Assembly: GCA_014529385.2 (NCBI GenBank)
Contig: CM043955.1
Coordinates: forward strand, 143,415,640-143,479,639
DNA length: 64,000 nt
Origin: Adiantum capillus-veneris
Lineage: Eukaryota > Streptophyta > Polypodiopsida > Polypodiales > Pteridaceae
Reading direction: 5' to 3'
Shown here piece after piece: positions 43,175-57,182 of this stretch. The notes below the pieces were generated by a model. The model made no database searches, had not been told where the DNA came from, and worked only from the letters and a program-made list of their open reading frames with translations. The position numbers and the translations under genes are program-made. Every line of letters starts with the position of its first letter. Positions within the stretch are counted from its first letter, which is position 1.

Positions 43175-45304
43175 TTGCTCCCAAAACCTTTTGTAATCCT
43201 CACCGCAGAGAATTTGTTCCCTTGGGTGTCATCTCAAATGAATCTTAGTACTAGGATCTTAAAGTGGATTATGGAGTTGCAAGAGTTTCAATACTCTTTC
43301 AAGGTAGAAGATAGTGTGCGTGCACAATTGGCAGGGATTCTCACTTATAGGGTACATGAGAAGGAAATTAAGGTGCCTCAAGTAAAGACCCTACCATTGC
43401 CACCACCAAAAAGTATTCCCAATGCTTTTACCTTGTTCTTTGATGGAGCTTTTCGACGAGCCACGGGGAAAGCAGGGGGAGGGCTAGTGTTGCTCAACCC
43501 AAGTGGAGAGGTGGTCATGAAAGAGAAGGTCAATCTACCAGATTCAACTAGCAACAATGAAGCAGAATACGACACACTACTTCATGGTTTGAAGATGTGC
43601 ATTGGCCAAGGGATAAAACGTCTCATGGTAAATGGAGATGCACTTCTCATTGTTAAACAGATTTTAGGCATTTGGGCATGCAAGAATGAAAGCTTAAGGA
43701 CAAAAGTTCATGCCATTCGTAAGATGTTTAATCAGTTTGAAGAAGTGCAACTATATCATATTCCGAGGAAACAAAATGAAGATGCCGATTTACTTGCACA
43801 ACAAGCAGTTACATGTGTTGAGAGAGAAGTGCAGGTCATCATGGTGGTAGCAGCTGTCAAGAAACCGAGATACCAGGGATTGGAGTCATTGGCTCCCATT
43901 ATTGACTACATTTTGGAGGGTGAGTTTCCACAAGACTTCACGAAGGCTCAGAAGAGGAGACTCATGAAGAAGGCAAGCGCATATCTCTTCCTAGAAGGCT
44001 CCCTCTATCAAAGAGGGAAGGATCAAGTGTGCAGAAGAGTACCAACTATTGAGGAAATTCCATCCATTGTAAAAGGTTTGCATGAAGAGGCATGTGGTGG
44101 TCATTTTTCCCAAGAATTAACTGTGAAGAAGATTTTGCTTGCGGGGTATGTTTGGCCAAGCTTGCATGTGGATGTTCAACATTGGTGTAAAAGCTGTCAC
44201 AATTGTCAGATAAATGGAAATAGAAGGTTGGTGCATGGCCCGAGGCAAATAGTGCTTGCAAATGGACCCTTTGAAAAGTGGGGCATTGATGCTATGGGTC
44301 CTTTGCCTAGGACAAAAAATGGTAAACTCTACATTCTAGTGGCTGTAGACTATATGACTAGGTGGGTGGAAGCTCAAAGTGTGGCAAGAGTGAATGAGAG
44401 GACAGTTAGCAAGCTTGTGTATAATCACATTTGTTGCAGATTTGGCACACCTTTGGAGATTGTTTCTGATAATGGTCCAGGGTTTAGGAAGGGCTTGCTC
44501 ATAGAAGTTTGTGAAGAACTTCGCATTCTACATCGTCACAGTACACCCTACTATCCCCAATCAAATGGTTTGGTAGAAAAAGCTAATGGTGTCATTGCAG
44601 GCATCATTAGAAAGATGGTGAAAAACAAGACAAAGTTGTGGGATGACTTCTTGGATGGTGCCTTGTGGGCGTATTGAACCACATATAGGGAAGCCACGGA
44701 GTTCACACCATTTCACTTGGTCTATGGTCAAGAGGCTTTACAGCCAATTGAACTAAACATTCCAACAATGCGACTTCATGGCAAATCAGCACAAGATGAT
44801 CAAGAAGCATGGATGGATTGACTTCTTACCTTAGCTGAGCTTGAGTGGAAAAGAGAAGCATCCTATGAGTGCTACAAGAGGAAAGCCACACAGACAAAGG
44901 AGAAGCTTGACAAGAAACTGAAGGACAAAGGCATCAATGAAGGAGATCTTGTGCTAAGGTATGACAATCGACTCGATAATCGTTTTGATGCCAAATTTAA
45001 AACAAGATGGCAAGGGCCATACATATTCAAGAAGGCTTTCAATTCAAGTTACTATCAGCTTATGGACTTGAATGGTAAAGAGCACTCCAGGAAAGTAAAC
45101 GGGTATCGCTTGAAGCCCTATTTGAGTCGCCTTCTACCAAAGGATCTACCAAAGATCTGTCAAAAGACCACTGTCTCATGTAAGTATTGTTACATGAAGC
45201 ATGAGTGTAACTCTAGCCAAAATTCTGAGGGGCCAAACAATAAAGATCTCGTCAAGGACTCTGAAGCACTCTCTTTGGAAAAGATGCTCTATGATGGTAC
45301 ATGA
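43175..45304 (+). pseudogene. Tat RNase H and integrase, unit 1 (two nonsense codons)
   Basis: The frame is -1 relative to the preceding one. It opens with the remains of the usual Ty3 RNase H: PKPFVILTAENLFPW passes straight to ILKWIMELQEFQYSF, so the catalytic centre is deleted. Then comes an archaeal-type RNase H with Asp90 (FFDGAF), Glu129 (NNEAEY), Asp155 (VNGDAL) and Asp205 (NEDADLLA). The integrase has a His-His-Cys-Cys zinc region (WCKSCHNCQ) and D372-x59-D432-x35-E468. TGA at 44675 and at 44819 both replace CGA codons intact in unit 2. The remainder continues to the stop at 45304 with the RWQGPYIF C-terminal domain. Confidence 0.92.
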
Positions 45305-45311
45305 ATATACC

Positions 45312-45331
45312 ATCATCAGGGGGAGGGCTAA
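45312..45331 (+). other. Polypurine tract of Tat unit 1
   Basis: CATCAGGGGGAGGGCTAA precedes LTR 2 start. The same tract precedes LTR 3 at 53620-53637. Confidence 0.9.
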
Positions 45332-47977
<2,646 letters not shown>

Positions 47978-48052
47978 AATTGGTGCCTCGACGGAGGAAC
48001 GACTTGTGTATTTTTGTGTAGAATCAACCTTTAGCATAGTCAAGTAGTTTGC

Positions 48053-48226
48053 ATGAATCACGAAAATTTGTATGATCCCTTCATTCCCATTGCAAGGCAA
48101 AAGGTACACATAATTGTTAGTACTAAGTTGCAATTTCAACGTGTCATTCGTAGAATTTTAGGTCCTCTTAGGTTGGCGGAGATAAACGCTTCAATAAATC
48201 CTTTTATTTTGCCTCTCATTAGGTAG
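48053..48226 (+). pseudogene. Leader small ORF a, Tat unit 2 (truncated)
   Basis: Same start and sequence as 39735-39947 but with a TAG at 48224 where unit 1 has TAC, leaving 57 of 70 codons. One further synonymous-type difference is visible. Shows that ORF a is not protected in this copy. Confidence 0.6.
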
Positions 48227-48286
48227 GACCTTAGTTTGGACGTCTATATTTTTGTTTTGTTTTAAGCATTAGGTCATGCATAGACC

Positions 48287-48505
48287 ATGGATAATGGCCC
48301 AGGAATAGAGGTTTTCCCCTTCCATTTCACTCCACACATTAGAATAAACATTGCAATTAGTAGGAAAATCCATTTTCAACAACGTATGGTGTTCATGTTT
48401 GGTGCCCAAAGAGTAGGAGAAATTCTCGCATCACCAAACCCTGTCATCCTACCTCTTATTGATTATCATAGGTCGTTTGATGTGAATATCTTTATTTTGT
48501 TGTAG
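48287..48505 (+). CDS. Leader small ORF b, Tat unit 2
   Basis: 72 codons, peptide identical to unit 1 ORF b. ATG-started and directly upstream of gag (84 nt). Function unknown. Confidence 0.5.
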   Translation: MDNGPGIEVFPFHFTPHIRINIAISRKIHFQQRMVFMFGAQRVGEILASPNPVILPLIDYHRSFDVNIFILL

Positions 48506-48589
48506 AATAGATTGCAAGCTAGATACATTATTGTGTAAATCTTTTTAATAAAGAAAAACAAAAACGGGTGTCACTTTGAAATCAATTCA

Positions 48590-50710
48590 ATGGAAAGCCA
48601 ACGCCAAATGTCTGGGTATCCTCTTTTCTTTGGAGAGCCTCGGGAGGATGCTGAATTATTTTTAGCGAATTTCAAGGTGTCTTGCCGTATCAAGAGGATA
48701 ATAACTGATCAAGAACGTGTAGAAATGTTTGAGGTGGTTCTTAGGAAAGATGCTAGCACTTGGTTTGACTCTTTGCCTGCAGAAGTTAAGGGGAATTACA
48801 CAGAAGTTTTGAATCATTTCAAGAAATACTTCTTTGATCCCCAAAACACTCAAAAATTATGGCAAGAGATTGTTTCTCATAAGCAAAAAGACTTAGATGA
48901 CTACTACTTGTACAAGCAAGAGTTTCTACGTCTTTGGGATGTATGGATACGAAATGTTGCTAACCCTGGTGATGAAGCAGAATTTCTAAACAAGGAGAGG
49001 TTCATAGCCGGACTCTTTCCTGACCTTAAGGTAAAAGTTGAGGCGGGTGCACCTGCCACCTTTGATGCAGCTGAAACTAGGGCTGCTGAGAAATATAGGA
49101 AACTCAAGTGCTTAAGGGGAGAGGTTCCAATAGAAGGTCTTAGACCCAAAGGTAAGTCACAAGAATCAACATCAAGGGAGCTTCCTGAGGTAACGGAGGA
49201 AGTAATTGAGAAGTTAAACGAATCTTTAGGCAGCCTGTCAATTCACCTTGCACAAGCTGTAGGTCCAAAGGGACAAGCAAAGAATTCTAAAGAGCGAGAT
49301 CCACGACCTAGGAGATTCTTGCAATGTTGGAATTGCGGAGAGTCTGGACATGGGATGTATAATTGTCCTTGGCCCCGTGGGGAGCCAGGGAGACCTAACT
49401 TGAATTACCCAGTGATGAATTTAGGTGAAGGAACTGGTCAACAACCAAGGCTTCTACAAAGACCAAATGGACCAAGACCACCTCCACAAGGGGTAGAAGG
49501 AGTTCCACCTTTGCCAGATCCAAATGTGCATGTGGTAGAGGTGACAAACTCAAATGAGGTTGACATGGAAGCAAATGGCATTAAGCGTGGCCGAGGAAAA
49601 GGTAAAGAGAAAGAGGGTGTCCCATCACAGAGTGACCATGGACAAGGCAAGAAGGCAAAGGAGACCAAGGAAGCTAAGAGGACTCGACGTCGTATCAATC
49701 TCCAAGACTTCCCTCTTGGACATGGTATGGCTCCATACAACCTGTTGGAAGACATGCGAGGCAAGGGTCCTGATATCTCATGTCCTCAGTTTCTTGCATT
49801 ATGCCCACAAGTTAGGAGGGATTTAACAAAGGCAGTTAGCACTAGGAGAAAGGTAAAGGAGAGTTTTCCTGTTGTAAAAATTGCACATGCTGAAATGAAC
49901 GAGGATATTACACCTATGCTAGATTGTTACATAAAAGGAAGATTGGTTAGGAAAGGTCTAGTGGATGGGGGTGCACAAATTTGCATCATGACAGAAGGGC
50001 TCATGCAAAGACTAGGCATGCACATCCATGAGACACCTGAAATCAAAGTAAAAATGGCAAACAATAGCAAGGCTAGGTGCGTAGGCATTTGTAAAAATGT
50101 TTTTGTGGAGGCCTTTGGCATTAAGAAGGCAGTGGATTTCTATGTCATGTCTACCAAGGGAAATGGTTACCCATTTATCCTAGGAAGACCATGGCTAATG
50201 AAAATGCGAGCTTTGCAGGATTGGGAGAGTGGAAAGCTAATTTGCAGGAATGACAATCACAAGAAGGTTGTCTTTGACATGAAGGAGCAACGCCAAGAGG
50301 AGCTCCATGAAGAATCATCTCAAAGTGAGACGGAAGAAGGTTGGACCGATAGCACTTCAGAAGAAGAAAGTAGCGGCAGCATTACTGAAGAGGATTCTTC
50401 CATCGAAGTCATGGGGGTAAGGTTTAAGCCAAGCAACCAAGAGACCTCTTGTCAAGGCTTGGAGGAGGTAGGTCCTCAAGAGAACGAAGGTGTTCAAGAT
50501 GAAGGGATGCTGGAAGGTATTCTATCAACAACACTTACAAAGGATGAAAGAGAGGAGTTCAAATGTGTGCTAAGGAAATTTCCTAGGATTTTTGCTAAAG
50601 ACTACACCGATGTGCATGGAGTAGATGCTGTTCAACACAAAATTGAGTTGAAGCCAGAGGCCACACCTAAGGCTCAGAAGCTACGAAGGCTAGGAGTCAT
50701 CAAGGAGTAG
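48590..50710 (+). CDS. Tat gag-protease frame, unit 2, ended early in RT
   Basis: A 706-codon frame, almost identical to unit 1 (for example Gly-to-Arg in GEPRED, Met-to-Val in FKVSCR), with the same gag, CCHC knuckle and DGGA protease. It stops at a TAG at 50708 where unit 1 has CAG, just before the RT fingers, so gag and protease could be made but not RT in this frame. Confidence 0.93.
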   Translation: MESQRQMSGYPLFFGEPREDAELFLANFKVSCRIKRIITDQERVEMFEVVLRKDASTWFDSLPAEVKGNYTEVLNHFKKYFFDPQNTQKLWQEIVSHKQKDLDDYYLYKQEFLRLWDVWIRNVANPGDEAEFLNKERFIAGLFPDLKVKVEAGAPATFDAAETRAAEKYRKLKCLRGEVPIEGLRPKGKSQESTSRELPEVTEEVIEKLNESLGSLSIHLAQAVGPKGQAKNSKERDPRPRRFLQCWNCGESGHGMYNCPWPRGEPGRPNLNYPVMNLGEGTGQQPRLLQRPNGPRPPPQGVEGVPPLPDPNVHVVEVTNSNEVDMEANGIKRGRGKGKEKEGVPSQSDHGQGKKAKETKEAKRTRRRINLQDFPLGHGMAPYNLLEDMRGKGPDISCPQFLALCPQVRRDLTKAVSTRRKVKESFPVVKIAHAEMNEDITPMLDCYIKGRLVRKGLVDGGAQICIMTEGLMQRLGMHIHETPEIKVKMANNSKARCVGICKNVFVEAFGIKKAVDFYVMSTKGNGYPFILGRPWLMKMRALQDWESGKLICRNDNHKKVVFDMKEQRQEELHEESSQSETEEGWTDSTSEEESSGSITEEDSSIEVMGVRFKPSNQETSCQGLEEVGPQENEGVQDEGMLEGILSTTLTKDEREEFKCVLRKFPRIFAKDYTDVHGVDAVQHKIELKPEATPKAQKLRRLGVIKE

Positions 50711-51514
50711 GCTTTACTCAAGGAGGTAAGAAAGCTTCTAGCAGCAGGTTTCATTTATCCAGTGGAGAATTCAGAGTGGGTCTCTCCCGTTGTTGTCACT
50801 CCTAAGAAAAACGGCAAGTGGAGGGTGTGTGTGGATTATCGTCCACTTAATGAGGCAACAAAAAGAGATCACTTTCCCCTCCCATTTCAGGATGAGATAC
50901 TAAATGAGGTAGCTGGTCATGAGAAGTACACTGTGTGTGATGGCTACTCAGGCTACTTTCAAATAGGTATCGCATTGGAAGATCAATTGAAAACAACCTT
51001 TATCACTCCTTGGGGTTGTTATGCTTTTAGAGTCATGCCATTTGGTCTGACAAATGCTCTTGCAACATTCCAACGTTTCATGAACATGGTGTTTCAAGCA
51101 TTTTTTGGAAATTCAATTAGGGTGTTCATTGATGATTTCTGCATTTATAGCTCAAAATCATTGTATCTACAAAGGGTAGAAGAAGGTTTAAAGAAGCTCT
51201 ATGACATGGGAGGTCAAATCAACCCCGACAAGTGCCATATAGGTGAGGATGAAGTGATCTTGCTCGGTCACAAGGTTTCCTATAAAGGCATTGAGGTGGA
51301 TCCTTCAAAGGCAAAGGCTCTTATTGAGCTCCCATCACCAAAGAGTCTTAAGGAGGTCATCTCTTTCATTCAAAAAGTGAAGTATATGTCACGCTTTATT
51401 CACTTAGCTTCGGAGTTGCTTCATCCTTTGCAAAAGTTGACACAACAAGTAGAATTTGCATGGTCTGATGAGCGAGAAAGTTTAGATCCTACTTGCTCCC
51501 AAAACCTTTTGTAA
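50711..51514 (+). pseudogene. Tat reverse transcriptase, unit 2 (separated by a nonsense codon)
   Basis: Same frame as the preceding ORF, open again to 51514, with CDGYSGYF and FIDDF intact. One substitution (Pro to Leu in TNALATF) lies next to the conserved TNAP block. It ends at a TAA where the -1 overlap with the RNase H-integrase frame begins (about 51470-51514), exactly as in unit 1. Confidence 0.9.
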
Positions 51515-53610
51515 TCCTCACCGCAGAGAATTTGTTCCCTTGGGTGTCATCTCAAATGATTCTTAGTACTAGGATCTTAAAGTGGATTATGGAGTTGCAA
51601 GAGTTTCAATACTCTTTCAAGGTAGAAGATAGTGTGCGTGCACAATTGGCAGGGATTCTCACTTATAGGGTACATGAGAAGGAAATTAAGGTGCCTCAAG
51701 TAAAGACCCTACCATTGCCACCACCAAAAAGTATTCCCAATGCTTTTACCTTGTTCTTTGATGGAGCTTTTCGACGAGCCACGGGGAAAGCAGGGGGAGG
51801 GCTAGTGTTGCTCAACCCAAGTGGAGAGGTGGTCATGAAAGAGAAGGTCAATCTACCAGATTCAACTAGCAACAATGAAGCAGAATACGACACACTACTT
51901 CATGGTTTGAAGATGTGCATTGGCCAAGGGATAAAACGTCTCATGGTAAATGGAGATGCACTTCTCATTGTTAAACAGATTTTAGGCATTTGGGCATGCA
52001 AGAATGAAAGCTTAAGGACAAAAGTTCATGCCATTCGTAAGATGTTTAATCAGTTTGAAGAAGTGCAACTATATCATATTCCGAGGAAACAAAATGAAGA
52101 TGCCGATTTACTTGCACAACAAGCAGTTACATGTGTTGAGAGAGAAGTGCAGGTCATCATGGTGGTAGCAGCTGTCAAGAAACCGAGATACGAGGGATTG
52201 GAGTCATTGGCTCCCATTATTGACTACATTTTGGAGGGTGAGTTTCAACAAGACTTCACGAAGGCTCAGAAGAGGAGACTCATGAAGAAGGCAAGCGCAT
52301 ATCTCTTCCTAGAAGGCTCCCTCTATCAAAGAGGGAAGGATCAAGTGTGCAGAAGAGTACCAACTATTGAGCAAATTCCATCCATTGTAAAAGGTTTGCA
52401 TGAAGAGGCATGTGGTGGTCATTTTTCCCAAGAATTAACTGTGAAGAAGATTTTGCTTGCGGGGTATGTTTGGCCAAGCTTGCATGTGGATGTTCAACAT
52501 TGGTGTAAAAGCTGTCACAATTGTCAGATAAATGGAAATAGAAGGTTGGTGCATGGCCCGAGGCAAATAGTGCTTACAAATGGACCCTTTGAAAAGTGGG
52601 GCATTGATGCTATGGGTCCTCTGCCTAGGACAAAAAATGGTAAACTCTATATTCTAGTGGCTGTAGACTATATGACTAGGTGGGTGGAAGCTCAAAGTGT
52701 GGCAAGAGTGAATGAGAGGACAGTTAGCAAGTTTGTGTATAATCACATTTGTTGCAGATTTGGCACACCTTTGGAGATTGTTTCTGATAATGGTCCAGGG
52801 TTTAGGAAGGGCTTGCTCACAGAAGTTTGTGAAGAACTTCGCATTCTACATCGTCACAGTACACCCTACTATCCCCAATCAAATGGTTTGGTAGAAAAAG
52901 CTAATGGTGTCATTGCAGGCATCATTAGAAAGATGGTGAAAAACAAGACAAAGTTGTGGGATGACTTCTTGGATGGTGCCTTGTGGGCGTATCGAACCAC
53001 ATATAGGGAAGCCACGGAGTTCACACCATTTCACTTGGTCTATGGTCAAGAGGCTTTACAGCCAATTGAACTAAACATTCCAACCATGCGACTTCATGGC
53101 AAATCAGCACAAGATGATCAAGAAGCATGGATGGATCGACTTCTTACCTTAGCTGAGCTTGAGTGGAAAAGAGAAGCATCATATGAGTGCTACAAGAGGA
53201 AAGCCACACAGACAAAGGAGAAGCTTGACAAGAAACTGAAGGACAAAGGCATCAATGAAGGAGATCTTGTGCTAAGGTATGATAATCGACTCGATAATCA
53301 TTTTGATGCCAAATTTAAAACAAGATGGCAAGGGCCATACATAGTCAAGAAGGCTTTCAATTCAAGTTACTATCAGCTTATGGACTTGAATGGTAAAGAG
53401 CACTCCAGGAAAGTAAACGGGTATCGCTTGAAGCCCTATTTGAGTCGCCTTCTACCAAAGATCTGTCAAAAGACCACTGTCTCATGTAAGTATTGTTACA
53501 TGAAGCATGAGTGTAACTCTAGCCAAAATTCTGAGGGGCCAAACAATAAAGATCTCGTCAAGGACTCTGAAGCACTCTCTTTGGAAAAGATGCTCTATGA
53601 TGGTACATGA
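51493..53610 (+). CDS. Tat archaeal-type RNase H and integrase, unit 2 (intact)
   Basis: 705 codons without interruption. Same layout as unit 1: deleted first RNase H core, then the archaeal-type RNase H with Asp90, Glu129, Asp155 and Asp205, then integrase with its zinc region and D372, D432, E468 in DD35E spacing, and the C-terminal domain (RWQGPYIVKKAF). A 12-nt deletion near 53455 removes four residues relative to unit 1. The listed start is only the first ATG in the frame; the protein would normally come from a polyprotein reached by frameshift. Confidence 0.93.
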   Translation: MLPKPFVILTAENLFPWVSSQMILSTRILKWIMELQEFQYSFKVEDSVRAQLAGILTYRVHEKEIKVPQVKTLPLPPPKSIPNAFTLFFDGAFRRATGKAGGGLVLLNPSGEVVMKEKVNLPDSTSNNEAEYDTLLHGLKMCIGQGIKRLMVNGDALLIVKQILGIWACKNESLRTKVHAIRKMFNQFEEVQLYHIPRKQNEDADLLAQQAVTCVEREVQVIMVVAAVKKPRYEGLESLAPIIDYILEGEFQQDFTKAQKRRLMKKASAYLFLEGSLYQRGKDQVCRRVPTIEQIPSIVKGLHEEACGGHFSQELTVKKILLAGYVWPSLHVDVQHWCKSCHNCQINGNRRLVHGPRQIVLTNGPFEKWGIDAMGPLPRTKNGKLYILVAVDYMTRWVEAQSVARVNERTVSKFVYNHICCRFGTPLEIVSDNGPGFRKGLLTEVCEELRILHRHSTPYYPQSNGLVEKANGVIAGIIRKMVKNKTKLWDDFLDGALWAYRTTYREATEFTPFHLVYGQEALQPIELNIPTMRLHGKSAQDDQEAWMDRLLTLAELEWKREASYECYKRKATQTKEKLDKKLKDKGINEGDLVLRYDNRLDNHFDAKFKTRWQGPYIVKKAFNSSYYQLMDLNGKEHSRKVNGYRLKPYLSRLLPKICQKTTVSCKYCYMKHECNSSQNSEGPNNKDLVKDSEALSLEKMLYDGT

Positions 53611-53619
53611 ATATACCAT

Positions 53620-53637
53620 CATCAGGGGGAGGGCTAA
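53620..53637 (+). other. Polypurine tract of Tat unit 2
   Basis: ATCAGGGGGAGGGCTAA abuts LTR 3 start TGATAGCCG, as in unit 1. Confidence 0.9.
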
Positions 53638-56004
53638 TGATAGCCGTTTTTTGGCTCTTTGTAATTGCCACAGTGAGTTACCTCACCCTACCAAAATCAC
53701 CCAAACACTGTGGCTATCCCTACCATTTCACTGTACATAGGCGTGCGTGAGTCACAGGACTTTTCCCATATCTTCTTTAAAAACCCTCAATTAGCTAGTC
53801 ATTGGGCTAGTTGAGCCAAAAAAATAAAAAATATAAGTATATTATGGCCCATGCGTATGTAAATATTTCTTTGTATATAGGGCCTAAATAAAAGATTTTT
53901 TCATAATTATTTTGGTATTTATTTAAATATTTCTACCTAGGTGTGTGTTATTTATGCTCTGTACATTGCCTCACCATTACCACAATTTTTCTTACCATTT
54001 TTCATACTCTTTATTCCATATAGAAATATTTTCATGTAAGCTTCTCTTATATTTGGTGTAACTCCACCCCAACAAAAATCCAAAAAAACTAGTTTTATTT
54101 ATGTGTATATTTTTTCACTATTGTGATTTTTCCCTTCCTACATCTATTTTGTTTTTTTTTCTAAAAAATTAGAACACCAAGAATATTCATCTTTGTATGG
54201 TAGCCTCATAATGAGAGAGATTTATTTTGACCCCTTTATATATTTTTCCACTTATATTATTTATATTTGACATGTACATATTTTTTAGACCCCTCAATAT
54301 TTGATTTTCTTAGTTGTACTATTCACTTATATCATAATCTCAACAATATCTTCAATTATAGACCTACCAAATAAGGTCAAGGGTAGGTGGCATGCATACA
54401 TGCACTATGGAGGGCTCACTCTTGGAGGTATTCAAAAGAATCATCCAAAGAAGGACCCCACAAGGACCTTGTGCAGTGGAAAAAAATAGTCGGTTTTTCT
54501 GAATTTTTAAAGTTCACTTGCTCTCGGAATTTGAAAAGGTGATACAAACAAAAGTTGTAGCTCGTGTGCTGAACTTTTGCCTCAAATTTTTTCATATTTT
54601 TTTGAGCTACGAGCTGTGAGCTATGATTTTATTAGTGGACCCCAGTTTTCCCATGTTATGCAGCCACACTCTCTCTTCCACTTTATCATTTTCCTCTTTC
54701 ACACATACTTCTCCACTCATCATCCCCACCTCTCTCACCCCTCCTCTCTGCACCCTACTCACCTTATCCTCAATCTTGAAGAATAAGAGAAACCATGGTG
54801 AACTCATACCTCCCACACACAATTCCATTCCAAAATTGACCACCTAGTCTCATTTTTCCTCCTCCAAATTACCCATATCTTTCAAAAAAACCACAAAATT
54901 CAGCCTCTTCTCTTAAAAGACAGCATCATGGTGGTTGATTACTCAGCTTCAATTACCTTGTCTCTCAAGGAAGGTCAAGAGTGGAGAAAAAATGTACCGT
55001 CAAAGCTAGTGGACCGTCAACAAGCGTCAAAATTGGCCCTACTCAAGACACTTGGAGCATCAACCTTGTAAGAAATCCACCTTTTCTTACCTCTTAAGAG
55101 TTTTTCTTCCTTATTTGTATCCTACATGGATACTCCCATTGTAAATATCCAATTCCATTTGTAAATTAATACTAACTCTACTAACACTAACCCACTATGA
55201 AAAGTCCTATCACCTCCATTTCTCTCCTCTCTCTTTCCCTACCAACTTCTTGATAATTCCAAGCAAAAGAAATTAGATAAATTGCTGAAAATCTAACCCA
55301 ACCATGGTTAGAGGAGTAACCCTAGCCTTCAAGATTGCCATAAAAGGAGGGTGTAGCTAGCATAAAAAGGGGGAGCCATAAGCAAGAGCACTATGTTATA
55401 GCTTGAGAAGCCAAGCTCAACCTCTCTAGAAGGAGCTCTTGAGTGGAAGCTCATGGTCTTATGCATGTGCATGTGTTGTAATAGGGGATTAGCAAGGGAA
55501 CTCTATGCCATTGTAAGAGAGAGAGTGATCATTGAATTGAGATTAGGAAATCTATCATTTCTCCTACTAGTGTAAGCCCAACATTTGTTGAATGAAGGAG
55601 GGTGGATTTGGACTAAGCTTGGATACTTTGTCTCCCTTCCAACGTGAAGTAATGGACAACAATGATGCGTAAGTGTCTTGGTGTTTTTTGTTAAGTTCTT
55701 GATAGCTTGTCTCTGGTGTTGTCATCAATCTAGCCATAAATCCCACATACTGTAAGAGGGCGACAGGGTGGAGAGGACTCCCCTGGCCTTAAGACAGTGA
55801 TTGGGGTGGATTTTCTTGTGATGTGTTGTGGTGAAAATTACGCAAGCTATGTTGAACAAATACTAATCTCACTTTGATTTGTCATGACAGATTTGTAAGA
55901 AGGTATTAATGCAACAAGCACCCCCTCCCCCTTTCTCTCTCTTTCTTAAATATATAGTTGTGTTTGCTTGATCATTGCCGATACGTTTCAAAGCAGCCCG
56001 AGCA

Positions 56005-56078
<74 letters not shown>

Positions 56079-56261
56079 CTCTCTTTACGCGTCCTAGTTC
56101 GCATCCAAAACTAGGTGGTGGCCCAAATTTGTGTAGGGTTAGGTTGCGGGTTTGTGTGTGTGTTTGTTGTTTTTTTCCAACCCCAACCCAATTGAGCAGC
56201 ACGGGAGCCTTGAAGGGTGTCTAGAGGTTTCTCTTCTTGCTGTCCGCCCCGGACCGCTTCA
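53638..56261 (+). repeat. Tat LTR 3
   Basis: TGATAGCCG...GACCGCTTCA, 2624 bp, (CT)n at 56008-56085. Followed by the target repeat ccac at 56262-56265 and then by the gag-like frame of the TR-GAG-like element. Confidence 0.96.
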
Positions 56262-56527
56262 CCACATGCATCAAACTCGCATAGGAAAGCATTGATAATT
56301 ACTTCTTCATCTTGGTATATGTCTTCAGCATAGGCATCCGGCTCTTCTAAACTTGGTAAAAGTTCCTGGATCTGCTCAAAAGTAGATTGTAGCACATCAC
56401 TAATATAGACGTCCTTCACCTGTTTTCCCTTCACATCCTCTGTCAAAACCATAGCATCCTCATCCTTGTATATACACTCATGTGCATCTTCAAACGAATC
56501 AAAAGGAGCGTCCAAATCATCTATCAT
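56262..56527 (-). pseudogene. Gag-like frame 2 of the TR-GAG-like element, cut by the Tat array
   Basis: A minus-strand frame from 56527 that overlaps the end of the 57162 frame by a few bases (TATGATAG region), so a frameshift separates them. Very acidic (DAYAEDIYQDEEVIINAF). It runs into Tat LTR 3 at 56262, where the open frame to 56111 is only read-through. Continuation in the element lies left of 37047. Confidence 0.6.
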
Positions 56528-57162
56528 AGCCGCGACGAGTTTGCATCATCCTCTAAGTCACTTTGAGCCGTTTCAGGCGCTTGGATAGCATCATGAGAGT
56601 CATTATCTTGAGATACGAAGGTTACAAGACCCAAACATGCATAAATAGCTTCCACTATGTCTTCTTCATCTGCATACAATAAATTTGCATCTTGCAAAAG
56701 ATATGTATCTATTACTACTTTTAAATTAGCTTGTATGGATGTGTTGACACTTGCATGGCTTACAGGAGACACCAACTCTAGCTGGTCACATCCGCTTCCA
56801 CTCTGCTCCATCTCTTGGTCTTGATGTTCCAAGAATACCTGTGTTATAGCTGTAGAAAACTCACCCCAGTTGCTTGCATATACACTTGCATAGTCTTGAA
56901 CTTGGTGCTTGAAATCATCAGTCACAAGTTCAACAAATGCTACAATCATCCGAGCTTCTGGAATTGCTTGAAGCCTCATCTCTCTCACATAGCACTCAAG
57001 ATATCTTTCTGAATCATAGCCTTCGAATATATTAAGCTCATTATATATGGATTGCCTAGCGCTTTCAGTCGCTTTTTGAATCCGGTCTTCTTCTTCAATC
57101 CATTTGCATCTGCCTGCAAGCTCTTTCATTTCAGCATGTAGCTGCTCAACTTTGCTAGCCAT
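56524..57162 (-). CDS. Gag-like protein of the TR-GAG-like element
   Basis: ATG-started, 212 codons, beginning 21 nt after the PBS region. Residues ~1-40 look coiled-coil-like (KVEQLHAEMKELAGR). Residues ~45-115 resemble a retrotransposon capsid: FEGYDSERYLECYVREM, then EARMIVAFVELVTDDFKHQV, then WGEFSTAITQVFLEHQ. This follows the pattern of a start block, a helix with F-x-x-L/V and a later W-x-x-F. No zinc knuckle or pol domain follows. Known TR-GAG elements in plants carry gag only and depend on others for pol. Whether the adjoining Tat family supplied it cannot be told. Confidence 0.6.
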   Translation of the reverse strand: MASKVEQLHAEMKELAGRCKWIEEEDRIQKATESARQSIYNELNIFEGYDSERYLECYVREMRLQAIPEARMIVAFVELVTDDFKHQVQDYASVYASNWGEFSTAITQVFLEHQDQEMEQSGSGCDQLELVSPVSHASVNTSIQANLKVVIDTYLLQDANLLYADEEDIVEAIYACLGLVTFVSQDNDSHDAIQAPETAQSDLEDDANSSRL

Positions 57163-57182
57163 CTTTACGTACTCACCCCGGC

